From Tenacibaculum sp. SZ-18 (GTDB taxonomy: Bacteria; Bacteroidota; Bacteroidia; Flavobacteriales; Flavobacteriaceae): a DNA stretch of 64,000 nt. The notes beneath the pieces are model-generated. The model worked only from the letters and a program-made list of their open reading frames with translations. It ran no database searches and had not been told where the DNA came from. The stretch is from the NCBI RefSeq assembly GCF_002813915.1, contig NZ_CP019335.1, positions 3,269,777-3,333,776 on the forward strand, in the 5' to 3' direction. Positions 9,096 to 17,732 of this stretch are shown here, piece by piece (the stretch's first letter is position 1; every line of letters starts with the position of its first letter). The position numbers and the translations under genes were made by a program.

Positions 9096-10781
9096 ATGCG
9101 ATGGAAATTTAAATCAACGCCAGATTTGGCAACAACAAAAAAATTAGCTAATGAATTATCTATTAACACAAAACTTGCCTCAATATTAGTTCAAAGAGGT
9201 ATTACAAATTTTGATGAAGCGAAGCATTTTTTCCGACCATCATTAGAAGAGCTACATGATCCTTTTTTAATGAAGGATATGGACAAAGCAGTAACAAGAA
9301 TCCAGACTGCGATTGAAAAAAATGAACAAATTTTAATATACGGCGATTATGATGTAGATGGTACCACATCTGTTTCTTTACTATACAATTACTTTATTAA
9401 GCATTACAGTAATATAGCGACATACATTCCAGATAGATACAAAGAAGGTTATGGAATTTCTTATCAAGGTATTGATTTTGCTAGCGATAATGATTTTTCC
9501 CTAATTATTGCTTTAGATTGTGGTATAAAAGCCATAGACAAAGTAACTTATGCAACCGAAAAAGGAATTGATTTTATAATTTGTGATCATCATAAACCAG
9601 GAAATGAAATTCCTAAAGCTATAGCTGTTCTTAATCCCAAAAGACAGGATTGCGAATATCCTTACAAAGAACTTTGTGGATGCGGAGTTGGATTTAAATT
9701 AATTCAAGCTCATGCGACAACAAATGGAGTTGAAATAGTTGAAATTATCTCGTTATTAGATTTAGTTGCAACTGCCATAGCTGCAGATATTGTTCCTATG
9801 ACAGGCGAAAATAGGGTTTTAGCCTATTTCGGCTTAAGAGTGATTAATGACCAACCTCGAATCGGAATTAAAGCGCTTATTAAATCCATAGAGAAAAAGG
9901 AATTAACTATTTCAGATGTAGTTTTTATCATTGCTCCAAGAATAAATGCCGCAGGAAGAATAAAACATGCCAATTATGCTGTGGAATTATTAACTTCATC
10001 AGATATCGAAGTCGCGACTGAAATCGCTTCATCTATTGAAAAATTTAATGCTCATAGAAAAGAGTTAGACAAAGAAATTACAGAAGCAGCCCTAGTTCAA
10101 ATTAGAGAAAATAACGACACCGAGAATTTCACTACTGTTGTTTTTGATAAAAATTGGCACAAAGGTGTTATAGGAATTGTAGCATCAAGGTTAACCGAAA
10201 CTTATTATAGACCAACTGTGGTTTTCACTGAAAGTGAAGGAAAACTTGCCGCATCTGTAAGATCTGTAAAAGGTTTTGATGTTTATGATGCTTTAAACGC
10301 TTGCTCCGAGTTAATTGAACAATTTGGCGGACATAAATATGCCGCTGGGCTAACCCTTAAGCCAGAAAACTACAAAAAGTTTAAAGCTAAATTTGAAGAG
10401 GTTGTAAAAAGTACAATAGACAAAAACTTACTTACACCAGAAATAACCGTTGATGCAGAACTTGAATTTGCTGAAATTTCTCCAAAGCTTTATCGCATTA
10501 TTCAACAAATGGCTCCTTTTGGTCCTGAAAATAGAAAACCAGTTTTTAAAAGCTCATCGGTTAGAGATAATGGATATGGAAAACTAGTTGGACAAGATAA
10601 ATCACACTTAAAACTCACACTTTTCCAAGGAAACCCAAAGTATATAATAGGTGCAATTGGGTTTAGCATGGGTGATAAAATTAATAAAATTGAAAATGAC
10701 TTTGATGTTTTATACCAGATAGATGAAAATACTTGGAATGGAAAAACTTCATTACAGTTACTTTTAAAAGATTTAAAATAA
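9096..10781 (+). CDS. recJ: Single-stranded-DNA-specific exonuclease RecJ
   Basis: 5'-3' exonuclease on single-stranded DNA used in recombination, mismatch and base-excision repair. All DHH-family metal motifs are visible. YGDYDVDG is at residues 82-89, IALDCGIKAID near 143, ICDHHKPG near 165 (the DHH), and DLVATAIAADIVPM near 228. The DHHA1 domain shows GVIGIVASRL and EQFGGHKYAAGL. An OB-fold lies at the C-terminus. 561 residues is normal for the phylum. It stands alone between a divergent secreted-protein gene and the small Cys-rich gene. Confidence 0.96.
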   Translation: MRWKFKSTPDLATTKKLANELSINTKLASILVQRGITNFDEAKHFFRPSLEELHDPFLMKDMDKAVTRIQTAIEKNEQILIYGDYDVDGTTSVSLLYNYFIKHYSNIATYIPDRYKEGYGISYQGIDFASDNDFSLIIALDCGIKAIDKVTYATEKGIDFIICDHHKPGNEIPKAIAVLNPKRQDCEYPYKELCGCGVGFKLIQAHATTNGVEIVEIISLLDLVATAIAADIVPMTGENRVLAYFGLRVINDQPRIGIKALIKSIEKKELTISDVVFIIAPRINAAGRIKHANYAVELLTSSDIEVATEIASSIEKFNAHRKELDKEITEAALVQIRENNDTENFTTVVFDKNWHKGVIGIVASRLTETYYRPTVVFTESEGKLAASVRSVKGFDVYDALNACSELIEQFGGHKYAAGLTLKPENYKKFKAKFEEVVKSTIDKNLLTPEITVDAELEFAEISPKLYRIIQQMAPFGPENRKPVFKSSSVRDNGYGKLVGQDKSHLKLTLFQGNPKYIIGAIGFSMGDKINKIENDFDVLYQIDENTWNGKTSLQLLLKDLK

Positions 10782-10784
10782 TTT

Positions 10785-10803
10785 ATTTAGAATAAATCTA
10801 AAT
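10785..10803. promoter_or_regulatory. Operator-like palindrome before the small Cys-rich gene
   Basis: ATTTAGA-ataaa-TCTAAAT is a perfect 7-bp inverted repeat with a 5-nt centre. It sits just upstream of the -7 element at 10807-10814 and therefore covers the expected -33 region, as a repressor site would. Its TTTAG...CTAAA core resembles the palindrome at 42305-42332. The regulator is not known; Fur- or DtxR-type metal regulators are candidates. Confidence 0.55.
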
Positions 10804-10806
10804 AAC

Positions 10807-10814
10807 TATATTTG
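10807..10814 (+). promoter_or_regulatory. -7 element of the small Cys-rich gene
   Basis: TATATTTG matches TAnnTTTG, 23 bases before the ATG at 10838, with the palindrome directly upstream. Confidence 0.6.
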
Positions 10815-10837
10815 TTCCGTAATCAATAAATCAGATT

Positions 10838-11182
10838 ATGAACGAAATTATCAAAATTTATGAAAATAAAATCGGAATCTCATTTAGATGGGTAAACTCC
10901 AACTCATTTCTAACACAAGTAATTTTTAGAGATACAGGATTTCATCTGACAGAAGATGAAATTGAATTGTTTATTGAAAAAATTATAGACTCGAAGAAAC
11001 AAAAGAGATGCCCTGAGTGTCCGATGGGCGAAGATTGTAGATCTATATTATTGCAAACACCGTCTAACAAAGTTAGCCTTGCAGTTTCCTCAATAGAACT
11101 TGGACAAATAGAAGATTTATTAAAAGGAACCTTATTTCAATTAAGATTGAACAACTATTTAGTAGACATATGTAAAAACTAA
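10838..11182 (+). CDS. Small Cys-rich protein of unknown function
   Basis: 114 residues, no signal peptide, not assigned to a named family. A cysteine cluster RCPECPMGEDCR (C58, C61, C67; C-x2-C-x5-C) sits in the middle, with one more Cys near the end (DICKN). Metal or Fe-S binding is conceivable but not shown. The rest is predicted alpha/beta with many charged residues. Its own promoter carries a palindrome placed like a repressor site, which fits a metal- or redox-controlled gene. Terminated by a strong hairpin. I believe it is a conserved flavobacterial hypothetical. Confidence 0.72.
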   Translation: MNEIIKIYENKIGISFRWVNSNSFLTQVIFRDTGFHLTEDEIELFIEKIIDSKKQKRCPECPMGEDCRSILLQTPSNKVSLAVSSIELGQIEDLLKGTLFQLRLNNYLVDICKN

Positions 11183-11210
11183 AAATCCCAGCAAATTTCC
11201 TGGGATTTTT
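11181..11210. terminator. Bidirectional intrinsic terminator
   Basis: AAAAATCCCAG-caaattt-(c)CTGGGATTTTT gives an 11-bp stem flanked by A and T tracts, between the convergent Cys-rich and nuclease genes. Confidence 0.85.
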
Positions 11211-11211
11211 A

Positions 11212-12258
11212 TTATTTTTTTTCTTTGATCAGATAAATATATACTGGAAAATGATCGCTATATCCACCAGTATATTGTCCGTTTGAAAAACTTCTGAAAG
11301 GATATCCTTTATACCTTCCTTTATTTTGAACCATAAAACGTTTATTAAAAATTCCTGATTTAAACATTTTATAGCTAGAAAAGTTTTTCTTACCCTCCTG
11401 ATTCAATAAAGGTGACGTAAAAAGGATTTGATCAAATAAACTTAAATTGTCTCTGTAAGCAGTTGTATTTAATCCTTTCTCAAACATTTTTTCATAGGGA
11501 TTATAAATGTCTCCTTTATTAACTTCTGCCTTCTCTGCTTTCGTTTTTAAAACTTCTTTGAAGGATTTGTTCATTGGATCATCGTTAAAATCTCCGATGA
11601 TCATAACTTTCGCATTCTTATCTTCTTCGCGAATTTTATTTATAATTTGAGAAACTTTAAAAGCTGCTTTTTCTCTTAAAGGACTACTCTTCGCTTCTCC
11701 TCCTCTTCTTGATGGCCAATGATTTACGATCACATGCACCAATTCATCATCCAAATATCCTGATACTCTTAAAATATCTCTCGTATAAACCTTTCTATTA
11801 TTTGAAAATATATTTGGATTTACAGCTTCGTAATGCACTGGTTTAAAATAACGTTGCTGATACAATAATGCAACATCAATACCTCTTTTATCTGGTGAAT
11901 CGAAATGAATAATTCCGTATCTCATTTTCTTCAGTCTATCAGAATTTACTAAATCTTCAAGTACTTGTTTATTTTCTATTTCTGATACTCCTAAAATAGC
12001 AGGTCCAGTTTTTGCTTTCTCTTTACCTAATTGACTAATTACTTCCCCTAACTTGTCAATTTTATCCCAATAAACTTTTGATTTATTCGTTCTTAATTCC
12101 ATCATTGGACTCGCTTCATCATTTTTTGAAGTATCATTGATAGTATCAAATAAGTTTTCAAGATTATAAAACGCAACAGTTCTAATTTTATATTTCTTTT
12201 GTGCGTTAACAAATAAACCACTCATTAACAACACACTTAACAACAGTATTCTTCTCAT
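11212..12258 (-). CDS. Secreted endonuclease/exonuclease/phosphatase (EEP) family protein
   Basis: 348 residues with a signal peptide ending near AQKK, so periplasmic or exported. The EEP fold motifs appear in order: VAFYNLENLFDT (metal-site N/E), GVSEIENKQVLEDL, RGIDVALLY, VIVNHWPSRRGG (catalytic His), MIIGDFNDDP (D-x-N) and GYSDHFPVY (the terminal catalytic SDH). Members cut phosphodiester bonds in nucleic acids or lipids. It is divergent from a TonB receptor/DUF5689 lipoprotein operon, and a PiT phosphate transporter follows nearby. An attractive but unproven role is release of phosphate-containing products from extracellular DNA. Confidence 0.88.
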   Translation of the reverse strand: MRRILLLSVLLMSGLFVNAQKKYKIRTVAFYNLENLFDTINDTSKNDEASPMMELRTNKSKVYWDKIDKLGEVISQLGKEKAKTGPAILGVSEIENKQVLEDLVNSDRLKKMRYGIIHFDSPDKRGIDVALLYQQRYFKPVHYEAVNPNIFSNNRKVYTRDILRVSGYLDDELVHVIVNHWPSRRGGEAKSSPLREKAAFKVSQIINKIREEDKNAKVMIIGDFNDDPMNKSFKEVLKTKAEKAEVNKGDIYNPYEKMFEKGLNTTAYRDNLSLFDQILFTSPLLNQEGKKNFSSYKMFKSGIFNKRFMVQNKGRYKGYPFRSFSNGQYTGGYSDHFPVYIYLIKEKK

Positions 12259-12276
12259 TATTAAAATTTAACTTGG

Positions 12277-12304
12277 CAAAAATAATACAATTTCCCAGCC
12301 ACAA
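12277..12304 (-). promoter_or_regulatory. Promoter of the EEP gene
   Basis: On the minus strand TTG (12302-12304), 17 nt, TATTTTTG (12277-12284); 18 bases before the ATG. It stands back-to-back with the TonB receptor promoter. Confidence 0.75.
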
Positions 12305-12333
12305 TTAAGAGAGTTATCAACAATTTAAAATGT

Positions 12334-12352
12334 TAATATTAAGTTAACATTG
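12334..12352 (+). promoter_or_regulatory. Candidate Pho box (11-bp-period direct repeat)
   Basis: TAATATT at 12334-12340 and TAACATT at 12345-12351 repeat with an 11-bp period, the period of the classical PhoB site. The last bases form the -33 TTG of the downstream promoter. The same arrangement occurs before the PiT gene at 17669. Binding by a PhoB-type regulator is inferred. Confidence 0.5.
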
Positions 12353-12377
12353 GCATTTTGGTAAAATCCTAATTTTG
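12350..12377 (+). promoter_or_regulatory. Promoter of the TonB receptor/DUF5689 operon
   Basis: TTG (12350-12352), 17 nt, TAATTTTG (12370-12377). It overlaps an upstream TTG that could be misread as a start at 12375, which supports the ATG at 12414. Confidence 0.75.
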
Positions 12378-12413
12378 TGCGCATTTTTTATTAAAAATAA
12401 TTTTAACAATTTT

Positions 12414-15224
12414 ATGAAACAATTAACTCTATCAGTGTTATTTAGCTTGATTTTTTCTTTAGGATTATCAGCTCAAAACATTGTGAAAGGGGTTGTGAAA
12501 GACAGCAACTCCGAAGGATTATTACAAGGTGTTTCAGTAAGTGTTGAAGGAAAGAACATTAAGGTAACAACAGATGTTATCGGTTCTTTTATCATTGAAA
12601 ACTTACCTGACGGGAGGCACATTATTGTAATAAAAAAGGATGGTTATGAAACTCAAAACTATCCAGTAACACTATCGGGAAATATAGTAGATCTGGGGAT
12701 TGTATATATGTACGAGGATGAGTTTGCTGAAGATCAAGACTTGAGTACTATTATAATTACTGACGATGAATTAAACGACGACACTACTGCTTCTGATAAT
12801 ATTTCTGGACTTCTTCAAGCTTCTAGAGATGTTTATTTAAGAACTGCTGCTTTCGAATTTAGTTCTTCTTTCTTTAGAGTTCGTGGTTTAGATTCTGACA
12901 ACGCAAAACTTTTAATAAACGGTATTGAAATGAACAAACTTTCTACAGGTAGACCAGAGTGGGCAAACTGGGGAGGTTTGAATGATGTATTGAGAAATCA
13001 AGAATTTACAAATGGCTTAGCTCCTTCGAACTTCACTTTTGGTGGTGTTTTAGGATCAAACAATATTAGTACAAGAGCTTCTGAATATAGACAAGGAGGA
13101 AGAGTTTCCTATGCTTCATCTAACAGAAGCTATGTTCACCGAGTTATGGGAACATACGCAACCGGTTTAATGGATGATGGTTGGGCATTTGCTTTCTCAG
13201 GAAGTAGAAGAATCGCAGACGAAGGTTTCGCTGACGGATCTTCATATAATGCTTACTCAACGTTCGCGTCTATTGAAAAAGTATTCAATGATAAACACAG
13301 TTTAAACTTCACATCAGTATTTGCTGCTAACAGAAGAGGTAAAGCTGCTCCAAATACTCAAGAAGTTATTGATATCAAAGGAATTCAATACAATCCATAT
13401 TGGGGATACCAAAATGGTAAAATTAGAAACTCAAGAATTAAAGATGTTGAAGAGCCTTTCATTATGTTAAACCACTATTGGAACATTAACGAGAAAACTT
13501 CTTTAACTACAAATGTTGCTTACCAATTTGGAGGTATTGGTAACAGTAGAATTGACTTTAATGGAGCACGAGTTGAAGACGGTATTGTTGATGGTGACGG
13601 AAACCCATTCATTACAAATTTAGCAACTGCTAACCCAGATCCAACTTATTATCAAAAACTGCCTAGTTACGGAATAAGAGAAGGTTTACCTGGTGTTTAC
13701 GGAATGTATCAAGAGTTTGTAAATAACGGACAATTAGATTGGAACCAACTATATGCTGCAAATGCTGCTTCTGTTACAGGAGGAAATTCTGCATACGTAT
13801 TGTATGAAGATAGAAACGAAGACGATAGATATACAATTAATACAATCTTCAATACTGAATTGACAGATAACATTTCATTAAATGCTTCTGTAAATTACAC
13901 TTCTCAGAAATCGGAAAACTTCGCAGAGATTGTTGACTTATTAGGAGGAACTGGATATTTAGATGTTGATACTTTTGCAGACACTTTTGAAGAAAAACAA
14001 AATAACTTATTAAACCCACTTCATTTAGCAGGAGAAGGAGATCGTTTTAAATATGACTTCGATTTACTTTCACAAGTAATAAATGGTTTTGTTCAAACAC
14101 AGTTCAAGTTTAACAAAGTTGATTTCTTCTTAGCGGGTAGTCTTTCGAGAACTTCTCACCAAAGAGAAGGTAACTTCCAAAATGGAGGATTTGTTAATAC
14201 TTCATTTGGAAAATCTGAAAAGCAGGAATTCACTAACTGGGGAGCAAAAGGAGGTTTAACTTATAAAATTACTGGTCGTCATATCTTAGATTTTAATGCG
14301 GGTTATTTAACTAAAGCTCCAACTTTAAGAAATACTTTTGCCAACTCAAGAGAGAACAATGCTATTGTTAAAGGAATTGAAAGTGAAAAGGTATTAACAC
14401 TCGATGCTAGCTATATTTTAAGAACTCCTATTATTCAGGCAAGAGCTACTGCTTATTATACAGGTATTAAGGATGCTATCGAAACATCTTTTTTCTTTGC
14501 TGACGGTATTGGTGGTGATAATACTGCTTTCGTACAAGAAACTTTACAAGGAATTGAAAAGAGACATATTGGAGCTGAATTAGGTTTAGAAGTTAAAGTT
14601 ACTCCTACTATTAAATTAAAAGGTGCTGCAAACATCGGACAATATACTTATGACAACAATCCAAATTTATTCATCGCTTCAGAAGACTTTGTTGGTGATC
14701 CTGATGCAGATGAATTTGGGGTAAAAGATTTTGGAAAATCCAATCTTAAAAATTATAGAATAGCAAGTGGACCTCAGAAAGCATATTCTTTTGGTTTTGA
14801 ATATAGAGATCCTGATTACTGGTGGTTTGGAGCAACTGCTAACGTATTTAATGATACATATATTGATATTGCTCCTTTAACAAGAAGTAGTAACTTTGCT
14901 GACGATGGTGGAGTACCATTTCCTGACTATGATGAATCAATTGCAAGAGAATTATTAAGACAAGAAAGGTTTAATGACTACATGGTAGTAAACGCAGTAG
15001 GAGGGAAATCTTGGAGAGTTGGAAGCGGACAATACATTGGTTTATTTGCTAGTATTGGTAACATTTTCAATAGAGAATACAGAACAGGTGGATTTGAACA
15101 AGGAAGAAACGCTAACTATCGTCAATTAAGAGATGATAAAGCACTAGAAACTCCTGTTTTTGGTAATAAATATTGGTACGGTAGAGGAACTACGTACTTC
15201 ATTAACTTAAATTATAGATTTTAA
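12414..15224 (+). CDS. TonB-dependent outer-membrane receptor
   Basis: 936 residues from the ATG at 12414; an in-frame TTG at 12375 lies inside the promoter and is rejected. The new start gives a clean signal peptide (MKQLTLSVLFSLIFSLGLSA). A carboxypeptidase-regulatory-like domain follows (about 22-105), then the plug (ASRDVYLRTAAFEFSSSFFR, RGLDSDNAKLLINGIEMNKL) and a beta-barrel ending in NLNYRF with the aromatic C-terminus. These receptors import bulky ligands using TonB energy. Paired with the DUF5689 lipoprotein 26 bases downstream and divergent from a secreted nuclease. A candidate Pho box suggests a phosphate-related ligand, perhaps nucleic acid fragments. Confidence 0.92.
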   Translation: MKQLTLSVLFSLIFSLGLSAQNIVKGVVKDSNSEGLLQGVSVSVEGKNIKVTTDVIGSFIIENLPDGRHIIVIKKDGYETQNYPVTLSGNIVDLGIVYMYEDEFAEDQDLSTIIITDDELNDDTTASDNISGLLQASRDVYLRTAAFEFSSSFFRVRGLDSDNAKLLINGIEMNKLSTGRPEWANWGGLNDVLRNQEFTNGLAPSNFTFGGVLGSNNISTRASEYRQGGRVSYASSNRSYVHRVMGTYATGLMDDGWAFAFSGSRRIADEGFADGSSYNAYSTFASIEKVFNDKHSLNFTSVFAANRRGKAAPNTQEVIDIKGIQYNPYWGYQNGKIRNSRIKDVEEPFIMLNHYWNINEKTSLTTNVAYQFGGIGNSRIDFNGARVEDGIVDGDGNPFITNLATANPDPTYYQKLPSYGIREGLPGVYGMYQEFVNNGQLDWNQLYAANAASVTGGNSAYVLYEDRNEDDRYTINTIFNTELTDNISLNASVNYTSQKSENFAEIVDLLGGTGYLDVDTFADTFEEKQNNLLNPLHLAGEGDRFKYDFDLLSQVINGFVQTQFKFNKVDFFLAGSLSRTSHQREGNFQNGGFVNTSFGKSEKQEFTNWGAKGGLTYKITGRHILDFNAGYLTKAPTLRNTFANSRENNAIVKGIESEKVLTLDASYILRTPIIQARATAYYTGIKDAIETSFFFADGIGGDNTAFVQETLQGIEKRHIGAELGLEVKVTPTIKLKGAANIGQYTYDNNPNLFIASEDFVGDPDADEFGVKDFGKSNLKNYRIASGPQKAYSFGFEYRDPDYWWFGATANVFNDTYIDIAPLTRSSNFADDGGVPFPDYDESIARELLRQERFNDYMVVNAVGGKSWRVGSGQYIGLFASIGNIFNREYRTGGFEQGRNANYRQLRDDKALETPVFGNKYWYGRGTTYFINLNYRF

Positions 15225-15250
15225 CAAAATATTCTTTTAAATAGAAAAAA

Positions 15251-16693
15251 ATGAAAACTAATAAAATATTAAGCATTTTATCATTTTTTATCTTCGCCAT
15301 TGCAATCACATCTTGTGTTGAAGATAATTCTTTTGAAACTCCCGATATTAGCTTTGAGGAGCCAGACATTGACACTGAATTTACAGTGGCTAAAATTCAT
15401 AACGATTTAATTCAAGCGTATAATAGTAATGGTGATTTAACTCTTACATATTTCGCTGATTTAGCAAATCCAACTTATGTTACTGGATATGTAGTTTCTA
15501 GCGATGCTGCTGGAAATTTCTTCAGAACTTTAGTAATTCAAGATCAAGCTGAAAATGCAACTGCTGGAATTGAATTACTAGTTAATAACAGTTCTTTAAG
15601 CGAATCTTTTGAAATCGGAAGAAAAGTTTACATCAGATTAGATGGTTTAACTGTTTCTTATGATGATGGTGAAAGCACTAGCTTCATCAACCCAACAAAT
15701 AACATTCCTGGAGTTTTCACTTTAGGGTTATTATCAAATGAAGGTCGTGTTGATGACATTCCTTACACCTCTCCAGAACAAAGAAAAGCTTTAGTAAAAT
15801 CTACAGAGTTAGCTACAGTTGTTCCAACCGAAATCAAAATTGGAGAAATTGAGCAAAAACATGTGAATACTTTAGTTAACTTACCAGCCGCTCAGTTTGA
15901 TAAAGAAGATTTAGGTAAAACATTTGCCGGTGAAGTTAATGACGAATTTGATGGGTTTAGAAACATTTTCGAATGTGAAACAGAAGCTACTATCCCATTA
16001 CAAACAAGTACTTTTTCTAGCTTTAAATCAAATAAATTACCAGAAGGACAAGGTGCTGCTACTGCAGTTTTAGCTAAAGATTTTAGAGCAGAATTTTTCG
16101 TTTTAATCGCAAATAATCCTGCTGAATTAGCATTCACTAACAATGAAAGATGTGATCCAATCGTATTAGAATGTACCGGTGTTACTTCAACTGACGTAAC
16201 TGTATTCGAAGAAGACTTCCAAACAATTACAAACGAAGCTCAATTAGATGGTTTGGGATGGACAAATGTTAACGTATCTGGAGGTAGCGAAAGATATGAA
16301 GACAGTTCTTTCTCTGGAAACAGATATATGAAAATCTCTGCTTTTGGAACAGGTGAGAATCCATTAGAAGCTTGGTTAGTAACTCCAGCTATTAACCTAG
16401 ACGGAACTACAGAAGAAGTATTAACATTTGATATCTCAGCAAACTTTGAGTCTGGAAAAGTATTAACAGCTTTCATTACTGAAAACTATACTGGAGACCC
16501 AACCACAACTGATTGGATTCAAATTGATGCAAACGTACCAACAGGTGACGGAGGTTTCGGAGATTTCGTTTCTTCTTCTATCAACATTTCTTGTTTAAGT
16601 GGTGATGTACACGTAGCATTTAAGTATTTAGGCTCTGCTGATAACATGGAAACTAGATATCACATTGACAATGTAAAAGTGACTGGAAAATAA
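15251..16693 (+). CDS. DUF5689 lipoprotein with choice-of-anchor J-like C-terminal domain
   Basis: 480 residues with a lipoprotein signal (lipobox ITSC, Cys near residue 22), so envelope-anchored. The N-terminal half (about 40-290) matches DUF5689, an OB-like domain with the motif YVVSSDAAGNFFRTLVIQD. The C-terminal part (about 310-480) looks like a jelly-roll 'choice-of-anchor J' domain, with EAWLVTPAINLDG and the end METRYHIDNVKV. Such lipoproteins accompany TonB receptors as surface ligand-binding partners; the role here is inferred from its operon position. Followed by a strong terminator. Confidence 0.85.
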   Translation: MKTNKILSILSFFIFAIAITSCVEDNSFETPDISFEEPDIDTEFTVAKIHNDLIQAYNSNGDLTLTYFADLANPTYVTGYVVSSDAAGNFFRTLVIQDQAENATAGIELLVNNSSLSESFEIGRKVYIRLDGLTVSYDDGESTSFINPTNNIPGVFTLGLLSNEGRVDDIPYTSPEQRKALVKSTELATVVPTEIKIGEIEQKHVNTLVNLPAAQFDKEDLGKTFAGEVNDEFDGFRNIFECETEATIPLQTSTFSSFKSNKLPEGQGAATAVLAKDFRAEFFVLIANNPAELAFTNNERCDPIVLECTGVTSTDVTVFEEDFQTITNEAQLDGLGWTNVNVSGGSERYEDSSFSGNRYMKISAFGTGENPLEAWLVTPAINLDGTTEEVLTFDISANFESGKVLTAFITENYTGDPTTTDWIQIDANVPTGDGGFGDFVSSSINISCLSGDVHVAFKYLGSADNMETRYHIDNVKVTGK

Positions 16694-16713
16694 TTCAAAC
16701 ATATTTTCAAATA

Positions 16714-16744
16714 AAAAGCCGAGTTTTAAAACTTGGCTTTTTTT
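16714..16744 (+). terminator. Intrinsic terminator
   Basis: AAAAAGCCGAGTTTT pairs with AAAACTTGGCTTTTT (one G-U), followed by a T run. It ends the TonB receptor/DUF5689 operon. Confidence 0.85.
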
Positions 16745-16766
16745 ATGCATATTTATAAAAAACATC

Positions 16767-17654
16767 ATGTCATCTAAAAAAAGAATAACTAGAGCTTTTA
16801 ATAATGCCAAAACACTTCCACTAACCGAAAGTTCTAAATACATTATGTTTTCCGATTGCCATAGAGGAGATAATAGTTTTGCTGATGACTTTGCTCGTAA
16901 TAGAAATATTTTCAACTATGCATTGTCTCAATATTTTATTGAAGATTATACTTATATCGAATTAGGTGATGGTGATGAATTATGGGAAAATAAATTTGAT
17001 ACAATTTTCCAAGAAAATAAAGATGTTTATTTGCTTTTGAAAAAATTCTATGATACAAATAGACTTCATTTTATTTGGGGGAATCATGATATGGTTTACA
17101 AGAACCCAAAAACCATCAACAAAAATCTAGCTTATTATTTCGAAGACGCTCTTGGTAAAGAACTTGAACTTATGCCCAATGCTTCATTTTCTGAATCTAT
17201 TCTACTAAAAAATGAACAAACCAAACAATCTCTATTCTTAATTCATGGACATCAAGCAGATTGGTTTAATTATAACTTCTGGCGTTTAAGTCGCTTTTTA
17301 GTGCGATTTTTATGGAAACCTTTACAAATCCTGGGAATTAAAGACCCCACCAGTCCTGCTAAAAATTTTCGAGAATTAATTAAAGTAGAACAGCGAATTG
17401 AAAAATGGATTAAAAGTAATCAAAACCAAATAATTATAACTGGGCATACGCACAGACCTCGATTTCCTCAACCTGACGAAGTTCCATTTTTTAATGATGG
17501 AAGTTGCGTACATCCTAGATGCATAACGGGTTTAGAAATTGAAAATTATCAAATAACTCTTATTAAATGGCATTTGGTAACTCAAGAAAACGGAACTATG
17601 AAAATTATAAAAACTATTCTTGAAGGTCCTAAAAATATTGAGGAATATCAATAG
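16767..17654 (+). CDS. Calcineurin-like metallophosphoesterase
   Basis: 295 residues, no signal peptide. The metal-binding motifs of the fold are all visible: MFSDCHRGD (D-x-H) near residue 28, LGDGDELWE near 70 (a GD motif), WGNHDM near 106 (GNHD), LIHGHQADW near 155 and ITGHTHRPRFP near 225 (GHTH). The layout resembles the LpxH-like branch of UDP-diacylglucosamine pyrophosphohydrolases, but many Bacteroidota carry such paralogues and the substrate is not certain. It lies between the DUF5689 lipoprotein and the phosphate transporter, 78 bases before the latter, in a phosphate-themed neighbourhood. Confidence 0.85.
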   Translation: MSSKKRITRAFNNAKTLPLTESSKYIMFSDCHRGDNSFADDFARNRNIFNYALSQYFIEDYTYIELGDGDELWENKFDTIFQENKDVYLLLKKFYDTNRLHFIWGNHDMVYKNPKTINKNLAYYFEDALGKELELMPNASFSESILLKNEQTKQSLFLIHGHQADWFNYNFWRLSRFLVRFLWKPLQILGIKDPTSPAKNFRELIKVEQRIEKWIKSNQNQIIITGHTHRPRFPQPDEVPFFNDGSCVHPRCITGLEIENYQITLIKWHLVTQENGTMKIIKTILEGPKNIEEYQ

Positions 17655-17668
17655 AAAAATCGATTTCA

Positions 17669-17687
17669 TAACATTAAGGTAACATTG
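17669..17687 (+). promoter_or_regulatory. Candidate Pho box before the phosphate transporter
   Basis: TAACATT at 17669-17675 and TAACATT at 17680-17686, two identical 7-mers with an 11-bp period, ending in the -33 TTG. This is the best copy of the element and sits before a gene of known phosphate function. Confidence 0.6.
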
Positions 17688-17712
17688 AGAAAAGCATTGG
17701 TTTTTACTTTTG
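17685..17712 (+). promoter_or_regulatory. Promoter of the PiT gene
   Basis: TTG (17685-17687), 17 nt, TACTTTTG (17705-17712), 20 bases before the ATG at 17733. It has the same 17-nt spacing and TTG/box overlap as at 12350-12377. Confidence 0.75.
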
Positions 17713-17732
17713 TCGAGTTTAAATCTATAAAA

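Noticed and set aside
12375-12413. Longer start (TTG at 12375) for the TonB receptor
   Set aside because: It lies inside the TAATTTTG promoter element and removes the clean signal peptide.
17685-17732. Longer start (TTG at 17685) for the PiT transporter
   Set aside because: It coincides with the -33 TTG of the promoter; MGDPYILM at 17733 is the better start.
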